DNA of 5,835 nucleotides from Rhodobacterales bacterium (lineage in GTDB: Bacteria; Pseudomonadota; Alphaproteobacteria; Rhodobacterales; Rhodobacteraceae), in the NCBI GenBank assembly GCA_025357355.1, contig JANXPK010000514.1, positions 1-5,835 on the forward strand, in the 5' to 3' direction. Below, in pieces: positions 1 through 3,869 of this stretch. The number at the start of each line of letters is the position of its first letter. Within the stretch, counting starts at the first letter, position 1. The notes under the pieces were generated by a model. It did not search any database. It had not been told where the DNA came from and saw only the letters and a program-made list of their open reading frames with translations. The position numbers and the translations under genes are program-made.

Positions 1-68
1 AAGGGGCCGCGCTGAACGCGGTGCAGATTGCCGAGGTGCTGGGGAACCGGGTGCTGAAGAAGGGGTGA
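1..68 (+). CDS. asd: Aspartate-semialdehyde dehydrogenase, C-terminal end (partial)
   Basis: Only the last 21 whole codons and the TGA stop (66-68) are inside the window; the first full codon begins at base 3. The tail reads GAALNAVQIAEVLGNRVLKKG. The GAALNAVQIAE segment matches, from memory, the conserved C-terminal helix of the aspartate-semialdehyde dehydrogenase family (typically KGAAxNxVQIAE near the end). The two leading bases, AA, are compatible with the preceding Lys codon. The enzyme reduces L-aspartyl-4-phosphate to L-aspartate 4-semialdehyde with NADPH in the cytoplasm, at the branch to lysine, threonine and methionine. The catalytic Cys and His lie upstream and cannot be seen. The call rests on a short signature, so it is likely rather than certain. 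Confidence 0.72.
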   Translation, partial: GAALNAVQIAEVLGNRVLKKG

Positions 69-74
69 GGCGCG

Positions 75-94
75 CCCGATCCTCAGGGATCGGG
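75..94 (+). terminator. Hairpin just after asd, probable terminator
   Basis: A perfect 8-bp stem, CCCGATCC (75-82) with GGATCGGG (87-94), closes a TCAG loop. It starts 7 bases after the asd stop codon, the usual place for an intrinsic terminator. There is no clear T-tract (TCTGGT follows), so it may instead stabilise the mRNA 3' end. The position is stronger evidence than the downstream sequence. Confidence 0.5.
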
Positions 95-195
95 TCTGGT
101 AGGGGCTGCATATTAGAGCACGATATCCCCTCAAGGTGTCACTGCCCGGCCAAAGGTACGGAGCCTAAACTTGCTTCTTCTGCCTGCCTTCTCTT

Positions 196-256
196 CCCCG
201 ATAGGCCAAAGCCTATCGGGGACGCGCCCGCCCGGGGGGCGGTCCGGCGCGTCCCC
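196..256. repeat. Two overlapping 11-bp inverted repeats, alternative hairpins
   Basis: The first hairpin is a perfect 11-bp stem, CCCCGATAGGC (196-206) with GCCTATCGGGG (211-221), closing a CAAA loop. The second is also a perfect 11-bp stem, GGGGACGCGCC (218-228) with GGCGCGTCCCC (246-256). It contains an inner CGCCC/GGGCG hairpin (229-233 with 237-241, loop GGG). Bases 218-221 (GGGG) belong to both stems, so an RNA could form only one fully at a time. No T-tract follows on either strand. This could be a palindromic intergenic repeat, a structured RNA element or a switch-like leader; the sequence does not decide between them. Confidence 0.7.
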
Positions 257-319
257 TTCCTCACCACAGCGCCCGACCCAATCCCCCCTGCCTTGCTCTG
301 TCGCGTGGCGGCAATCGGA

Positions 320-350
320 CTGATGAAGGCTCCCCCGGAGCCTTCATCAG
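320..350. repeat. Perfect 14-bp inverted repeat with 3-base loop
   Basis: The stem is formed by CTGATGAAGGCTCC (320-333) and GGAGCCTTCATCAG (337-350), with loop CCC. It has no mismatches, which is very unlikely by chance for this length. It lies in the middle of a gene-free stretch, about 325 bases before the next start codon. No T-tract follows on the plus strand, and the minus-strand flank is not T-rich either, so a standard terminator is not supported. It may be a REP-like element or part of a structured RNA. Confidence 0.7.
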
Positions 351-593
351 ACGGTCCTCTGGCATGGCTGGCGAAGGCGGCCTTGCAGATCGCACGGCCA
401 TCATGATGTTTCCAGCAAGAAACGTCGCGCTCTAGGAAGGCCCTGCCGGCCGGTGGAGCCTTTTCGATTTTGGGAGTGTTCGGCTTTGGATGCCTTGGAA
501 ATATAGGTAGACTCAATGGATTGGGTTCGGAAAATTAAGGAAATGGCAAGGAATGACGACGCCGCTGCGGCAACCGCGAACCCAGGCCTTTGG

Positions 594-624
594 CCTTGAC
601 GGGCGGCGCCTTGGTGTCAAGGTT
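594..624 (+). promoter_or_regulatory. Possible promoter and hairpin in the SDR leader
   Basis: TTGACG (596-601) matches five of six bases of a sigma70 -35 box. At 17-bp spacing the -10 position is AAGGTT (619-624), which keeps only the conserved A2 and T6, so the promoter is weak. The same bases form an inverted repeat, CCTTGAC (594-600) with GTCAAGG (616-622). A smaller AGGCC/GGCCT hairpin (584-588 with 592-596) lies just before it. Transcription from here would leave a leader of about 45 bases before the ATG at 676. The evidence is suggestive only. Confidence 0.25.
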
Positions 625-675
625 GCGCAATGGCGATCTTTCCGCCGCCTTTCAGCCATCCAAGGGACCCAAGCC

Positions 676-1509
676 ATGACCCATCCCGCCCTCCAACCCG
701 GACGAACCGCCATTGGCACCGGCGCCGCCTCTGGCATCGGGCGGGCGGCGGCGCGGGCATTGGCGGCGCGGGGGATGGCGGTGGTGCTGGTTGATCTGGC
801 CGGGGCGGCGCTGGAGACGGCGGTGGCTGAGGTAAGGGCGGCGGGGGGGAGGGCGCTGGCCCTGGTGGCGGATGTGGGGGAGCGGGCGGCGCTGGAGGCG
901 GTTGCGGGGCGGGTGAAGGCGGAGATGCCGCCGGTCACGCTGGTGATGAACAATGCCGGGCGGGGGGAGGCGTCGTCCTGTCTGGGGCAGGCGGGGCCGT
1001 TCGAGCGGACATTTGCGGCCAATCTATGGGGCGTGATCAACGGCACGCAGGTCTTTGCGCCGCTGGTGCTGGACCATGGCGAGGCGGCGGCGATCGTGAA
1101 CACCGGCTCCAAGCAAGGGATCACCACGCCGCCGGGCAACCCGGCCTACAACGTGTCGAAAGCCGGAGTGAAGGCGTTCACCGAGGCGCTGGCGCATGAG
1201 TTGCGCAACCGCGAAGGCTGCAAGGTGACGGCGCATCTGTTGATCCCGGGCTGGGTGCACACCGGGCTGACAGCGGCCACAGGGTCACCCAAACCGCCGG
1301 GGGCGTGGTCGGCGGACGAGACGGTGGCGTTCCTGTGGACCGCTCTGGAGCGCGGCGATTTCTACATCCTGTGCCCGGACAACGACACCCCGCGGAGCCT
1401 GGATGAAAAGCGCATCGCTTGGGCGGCTGGCGATATCATCCAGAACCGCCCGGCCCTGTCACGCTGGCATCCCGACTGGGCCGAGGCGTTCAAGGCGCAA
1501 CCGGGGTGA
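676..1509 (+). CDS. Short-chain dehydrogenase/reductase (SDR), NAD-dependent type
   Basis: This 277-residue protein is a classical SDR: a cytoplasmic Rossmann-fold enzyme that oxidises or reduces a hydroxyl/carbonyl group using NAD(P). The glycine-rich cofactor motif TGAASGIG is at residues 15-22. Asp40, at the end of the second strand (VVLVDL), suggests a preference for NAD(H) over NADP(H). The adenine-pocket Asp66-Val67, NNAG at 92-95, Asn116, catalytic Ser145, the Tyr158-x3-Lys162 pair (YNVSK) and a PGWVHTG stretch near 191-197 are all present, so the full Asn-Ser-Tyr-Lys tetrad is intact. The substrate cannot be read from the sequence. The C-terminal segment (RPALSRWHPD) follows the core fold and may help define a subfamily. 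I chose the ATG at 676 because it places TGAASGIG the usual distance from the N-terminus and has AAGGGA about 8 bases upstream. The frame is open back to 553, but that extension has no SDR character. Codons ending in G (GCG, GGG) are noticeably more frequent than in the cph genes. A palindromic repeat follows the stop within 6 bases. Confidence 0.9.
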   Translation: MTHPALQPGRTAIGTGAASGIGRAAARALAARGMAVVLVDLAGAALETAVAEVRAAGGRALALVADVGERAALEAVAGRVKAEMPPVTLVMNNAGRGEASSCLGQAGPFERTFAANLWGVINGTQVFAPLVLDHGEAAAIVNTGSKQGITTPPGNPAYNVSKAGVKAFTEALAHELRNREGCKVTAHLLIPGWVHTGLTAATGSPKPPGAWSADETVAFLWTALERGDFYILCPDNDTPRSLDEKRIAWAAGDIIQNRPALSRWHPDWAEAFKAQPG

Positions 1510-1515
1510 TGGCGA

Positions 1516-1548
1516 CGTAGGGTGCGCATTCATTGCGCACCTTCTGGG
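1516..1548. repeat. Intergenic palindromic repeat, copy 1
   Basis: This element starts 7 bases after the SDR stop. The core stem is GGTGCGCA (1521-1528) with TGCGCACC (1534-1541) around a TTCAT loop. A G-T and an A-T pair extend it to about 10 bp. Its first 26 bases are identical to the copy at 1983-2008, and alignment over 33 bases (1516-1548 with 1983-2015) gives 31 matches. Its position directly after a gene suggests it acts as a terminator or mRNA-end stabiliser, in the manner of REP elements. TTCT follows the stem on the plus strand. Confidence 0.85.
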
Positions 1549-1597
1549 GTGGAACGGGGCGGTAAATCACGCGCCCTGCTCAAAGGGGAGGCCGACC

Positions 1598-1987
1598 ATG
1601 ACCCAAGTCTCCGGCGGATGTCTGTGCGGCGATGTTCGCCTCGTCGCGACAGGCACCCCTATCGGCGTTGGCCTGTGTCATTGTCTGGACTGCCGCAAGC
1701 ATCACGGGGCGCTGTTTCATGCCTCGGCGATCTTCCCGGATGCGGCGGTGGCGATTACCGGGGACGTGCGCGGCTATCAGGGCCGGTACTTTTGCCCGCG
1801 CTGCGGCTCTTCGGTGTTTTCGCGAAGTGGGGACGAGGTCGAGGTCAATCTGGGATCGCTGGATGAGCCCAACCAGTTCACACCGACTTATGAGCTTTGG
1901 ACGATCCGCCGCGAAGCCTGGTTGCCGCCGTTTCCGTTGGCGCAGTATCGCCGCGACAGGGACGCCCAAGGTCGCACCGATGCGTAG
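1598..1987 (+). CDS. GFA/CENP-V family zinc-binding protein
   Basis: This 129-residue cytoplasmic protein belongs to the GFA (glutathione-dependent formaldehyde-activating enzyme-like, CENP-V) family, and its length is normal for a single-domain member. The zinc-ligand pattern is complete: GGCLCG (Cys8, Cys10), CHCLDCRK (Cys27, Cys29, Cys32) and FCPRCG (Cys66, Cys69). The founding member was proposed to speed the condensation of formaldehyde with glutathione. For most relatives the reaction is unproven, so no enzyme activity is claimed here. The ATG at 1598 is chosen because GGGGAGG (1585-1591) sits 6 bases upstream and the GFA fold begins at once; the open frame back to 1403 overlaps the SDR gene. 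The stop TAG (1985-1987) lies inside the second palindromic repeat. It is 88 bases downstream of the SDR with a hairpin between them, so co-transcription is uncertain. It converges with the minus-strand gene ending at 2053. Confidence 0.88.
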   Translation: MTQVSGGCLCGDVRLVATGTPIGVGLCHCLDCRKHHGALFHASAIFPDAAVAITGDVRGYQGRYFCPRCGSSVFSRSGDEVEVNLGSLDEPNQFTPTYELWTIRREAWLPPFPLAQYRRDRDAQGRTDA

Positions 1988-2015
1988 GGTGCGCATTCAT
2001 TGCGCACCGTTTGGG
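1983..2015. repeat. Intergenic palindromic repeat, copy 2
   Basis: This is the second copy of the element at 1516-1548 in the same orientation. Its stem is GGTGCGCA (1988-1995) with TGCGCACC (2001-2008), loop TTCAT. Its leading GTAG provides the TAG stop codon of the GFA gene. It lies between two convergent genes (GFA ending at 1987, the minus-strand gene ending at 2053) and could act as a hairpin for transcripts from both sides. The extending G-T and A-T pairs of copy 1 are lost here. Confidence 0.85.
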
Positions 2016-2052
2016 TGAGTTTGACCGACGCATCACCAGGCGCGCCGCGTTT

Positions 2053-2826
2053 TCAGGGTTTGGCCTTGGGGGTCAGGAGTCTGGCCGGGCGCAGGGCCTC
2101 GGCGGATTTGAAGAGGGCGAAGGTCTGATTCACGTAGTTCACCACACCGCCGATCTGATCCATGTATTTCTGCAACTCTGCCGTCCGCTCGGCCTCGACC
2201 ACCTGAACCGGGCGGTCGGGTCCTTCGGCCTCGAACTGGCAATAGAACAGGGGCTCGCCCCGGCGCAGGATAAGGTCTTTCTCGGGCTCGTGCCATTCAA
2301 AGGCCCACATCAAGGGGCGCGGCCAGGCGTTCAGGGGAAAGCGGCCGCCGAAGATGGTGCCGGGCAAGGGGTCGCGGCGGTAATGGGCAAATGTGCCAAG
2401 CTGGGTAATGTATACCAGTTCGTCGGCGATGAAGCAGTAGGGCAGCACCATCTGCACGGTGGGCCGGTCGGGGTAGCGCCATTCGGTTTCGTTCACCAGC
2501 GTCAGCAGCTCGTTGAGCTTGTTGCCGCGCACCGGCGAGGCCACGCCCTGCCGGTTGATCAAATGCGCCTTGCCCTTGTCGTCGCGGCCAAAGCCGATCT
2601 GGATGTCGAACGGCGATTTGATCACAAAATAGCGGCTTTCCATCTGGATGACGGCGGGGCAGCGGCTGGCGCTTTTGGCGTGGGCCTTGTTGGTCTGCCG
2701 GAAGATCAGCCGTTCGGGCGCATCGTAAAGTACCGCCCCCTTGTCGCTGGTCAGGAACCACCCGACGGTGACCGGGCCGGATTTGGGGCCGTCTTCGGGC
2801 CGATCGAAACTGACGTTGATGTCCAT
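2053..2826 (-). CDS. Uncharacterised protein divergent from the cyanophycin operon
   Basis: This is a 257-residue protein that I cannot assign to a named family with confidence. It has no signal peptide, membrane segment or P-loop, and looks soluble and cytoplasmic. Visible features are a short RCPAVI segment (residues 55-60) followed by SPFDIQIGF (71-79), an aromatic/proline-rich block around 155-178 (PGTIFGG, then FPLNAWPRPLMWAFEW), a GEPLFYCQF segment (190-198) and a charged, probably helical stretch at 209-224. The CPA...SPFD layout with a later G-x-PL-x-Y segment resembles uncharacterised proteins I associate with marine phages and bacteria (possibly Pfam DUF6065), but this is recollection only. 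The ATG at 2826 is preferred over an upstream in-frame start at 2862: it has AGAGG 6 bases upstream, and the earlier start would lie upstream of the likely transcription start. The gene faces away from cphB with 145 bp between the two starts, so shared regulation is possible. It converges on the GFA gene. Confidence 0.75.
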   Translation of the reverse strand: MDINVSFDRPEDGPKSGPVTVGWFLTSDKGAVLYDAPERLIFRQTNKAHAKSASRCPAVIQMESRYFVIKSPFDIQIGFGRDDKGKAHLINRQGVASPVRGNKLNELLTLVNETEWRYPDRPTVQMVLPYCFIADELVYITQLGTFAHYRRDPLPGTIFGGRFPLNAWPRPLMWAFEWHEPEKDLILRRGEPLFYCQFEAEGPDRPVQVVEAERTAELQKYMDQIGGVVNYVNQTFALFKSAEALRPARLLTPKAKP

Positions 2827-2849
2827 GTCCTGCCTCTTTGTTTGGCCGC

Positions 2850-2878
2850 AGATTCGACCCAAGGGAAGGCGGTGTCAA
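2850..2878 (-). promoter_or_regulatory. Sigma70-type promoter for the minus-strand unknown gene
   Basis: On the minus strand, a perfect TTGACA -35 box (2878 to 2873) is followed after exactly 17 bases by GAATCT (2855 to 2850). That box keeps the two most conserved -10 positions, A2 and T6. Transcription would start near 2843 and give a leader of about 16 bases carrying the AGAGG ribosome binding site before the ATG at 2826. The -35 box lies in the loop of a GGCGG/CCGCC inverted repeat (2868-2872 with 2880-2884), which could be an operator-like site. Confidence 0.5.
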
Positions 2879-2893
2879 TCCGCCTGACGGTGC

Positions 2894-2909
2894 GGGAAAG
2901 CCGCTTGCA
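2894..2909 (+). promoter_or_regulatory. Possible sigma54 promoter upstream of cphB
   Basis: GGGAAAG-N4-TTGCA has the defining GG-N10-GC spacing (GG at 2895-2896, GC at 2907-2908). It matches about 8 of the 11 defined positions of TGGCACG-N4-TTGC, with a perfect -12 TTGCA. Transcription would start near 2920, about 52 bases before the cphB ATG. Sigma54/NtrC control would suit a nitrogen-storage operon, but I see no clear NtrC sites. A poorer match of the same type at 612-626 shows how easily such hits arise by chance. Confidence 0.22.
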
Positions 2910-2911
2910 CC

Positions 2912-2928
2912 GGACGCGGGTTGCGTCC
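2912..2928 (+). other. Hairpin in the cphB leader
   Basis: GGACGC (2912-2917) and GCGTCC (2923-2928) form a perfect 6-bp GC stem around GGGTT, 43 bases before the cphB start codon. It could be a 5' mRNA structure or an operator palindrome. Stems of this size are common in GC-rich DNA, so the support is modest. Confidence 0.3.
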
Positions 2929-2971
2929 AGTTTGGGCGAAAGCGACCCGAACCCAGAAAGCCTGCCGCCCC

Positions 2972-3850
2972 ATGAGCCCTGCCCGCCTGTCCGTCAATGT
3001 CAAACGCGGCTTCATCATTCCCATTGGTGGCGGCGAGGACAGGCGCAAGGAACGCCAGATTCACCGGCGTTTTGTCGATCTGTCCGGCGGGCGCGATGCC
3101 GATATCGTGGTGATCCCGACCGCGTCGGAACTGGAAAGCACGGGTCAGGATTACAACCAGATCTTCCACGATCTGGGGGCGGCGGAGGTCGATTTCCTGC
3201 CGATCACCAAACGCGCCGACTGCGACAACCCGCGCTATCTGGCGATGCTGGACAAGGCGTCGGGCATTTTCCTGACCGGCGGCAACCAGCTCCGGCTGTC
3301 GACCATTCTGGGCGGCACCGGCATCGCGCAGAAGATCCGCAAGCGCAATGCGGCGGGGGTGACGGTGGCGGGCACCTCGGCGGGCGCGTCGATCATGTCC
3401 GAACACATGATTGCGGGCGGTGAGGGCAATACCATCCCGGCGGAAGGGGTGGTCAGCCTGGCGCCCGGTCTGGGCCTGACCAATGCCGTGATCATCGACC
3501 AGCATTTCACCCAGCGCAACCGGCTTGGCCGCCTTTTGGCCGCCGCGTCCTACAACCCGTTCCTGATCGGACTTGGTCTGGATGAGGACACCGCCGCCTT
3601 CATCGGCCCGGATGGCGTGTTCGAGGTCGTGGGATCGGGCACGGTGACGGTCGTCGATGCCTCTGGACTGACCCATTCCTCGATGTGGGAGGCAAGCCGG
3701 GGGCAGGCGCTGTCGCTCTTGGGGCTGAAGGTGGATGTGATGAGCGAAGGCTGCCGCTATGATCTGATCGGCAGGCAGGCTTATCCGCCGGATGCCCATG
3801 CGGCCTTTTGCGCCTTGCCCAATGCCGCCGCGAAGGCGGCAAGACACTGA
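2972..3850 (+). CDS. cphB: Cyanophycinase (peptidase family S51)
   Basis: This 292-residue enzyme is a serine exopeptidase that releases beta-Asp-Arg dipeptides from cyanophycin (multi-L-arginyl-poly-L-aspartate), the first step in using this intracellular store. The nucleophile motif GTSAGA is at residues 134-139 with Ser136. His178 lies in IDQHFTQRNR and Glu205 in LGLDEDTA. The 42- and 27-residue spacings equal those I recall for the Ser132/His174/Glu201 triad of the Synechocystis enzyme. Other family marks are the N-terminal IPIGGGED (17-23), VVIPTAS (46-52) and FLTGGNQLRL (100-109). The length is normal. The ATG at 2972 is chosen because it puts GGGED about 19 residues in, as usual. Its ribosome binding site is poor (AGAAAG, 11 bases upstream), and a TTG at 2921 is a less likely alternative. 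There is no signal peptide, so it is an intracellular form rather than a secreted CphE-type. The cphA gene follows after 19 bases. Confidence 0.95.
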   Translation: MSPARLSVNVKRGFIIPIGGGEDRRKERQIHRRFVDLSGGRDADIVVIPTASELESTGQDYNQIFHDLGAAEVDFLPITKRADCDNPRYLAMLDKASGIFLTGGNQLRLSTILGGTGIAQKIRKRNAAGVTVAGTSAGASIMSEHMIAGGEGNTIPAEGVVSLAPGLGLTNAVIIDQHFTQRNRLGRLLAAASYNPFLIGLGLDEDTAAFIGPDGVFEVVGSGTVTVVDASGLTHSSMWEASRGQALSLLGLKVDVMSEGCRYDLIGRQAYPPDAHAAFCALPNAAAKAARH

Positions 3851-3869
3851 AACCATAGGGAGCCTGGCC

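Larger units (their letters stand above)
95..552. other. Intergenic region without a supported gene, rich in inverted repeats
   Basis: No reading frame here has a recognisable protein, a good ribosome binding site or a convincing start. Open frames on both strands (to 113 and 125 codons) look like chance in GC-rich DNA. The stretch does hold several strong inverted repeats: 196-256 and 320-350, listed separately, and a perfect 10-bp palindrome at 399-408 (CATCATGATG). A weak AAGGC/GCCTT arrangement at 437-462 runs into TTTTCGATTTT and could be a poor terminator. The last 90 bases are more AT-rich (ATATAGG near 501, AAAATTAAGG near 531) and may carry a promoter for the downstream gene, but I see no convincing -35/-10 pair there. 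Confidence 0.6.

Noticed and set aside
139..516. Minus-strand open frame of 125 codons in the intergenic region
   Set aside because: No ribosome binding site or domain. It is built on the inverted repeats at 196-256 and 320-350, so it is more likely a chance frame over a structured or repeated element.
553..675. N-terminal extension of the SDR from ATG 553
   Set aside because: It would add 41 Arg/Gln-rich residues ahead of the standard SDR start, with AAGG only 2-3 bases before the codon. The ATG at 676 fits the family and has better spacing.
513..1139. Minus-strand open frame of 208 codons opposite the SDR
   Set aside because: Ala/Pro/Arg/Ser-rich shadow of the SDR coding strand without motifs.
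1516..2015. CRISPR array formed by the two palindromic repeats
   Set aside because: There are only two copies, separated by about 440 bp containing a real gene, with no spacers and no cas genes.
1516..2015. Composite transposon or insertion sequence around the GFA gene
   Set aside because: There is no transposase and no target-site duplication. The repeats are short REP-like palindromes in direct orientation.
1897..3423. Plus-strand open frame of 508 codons from GFA into cphB
   Set aside because: It crosses the GFA stop, the repeat, the antisense unknown gene and the start of cphB in the wrong frame, and shows no domain character.
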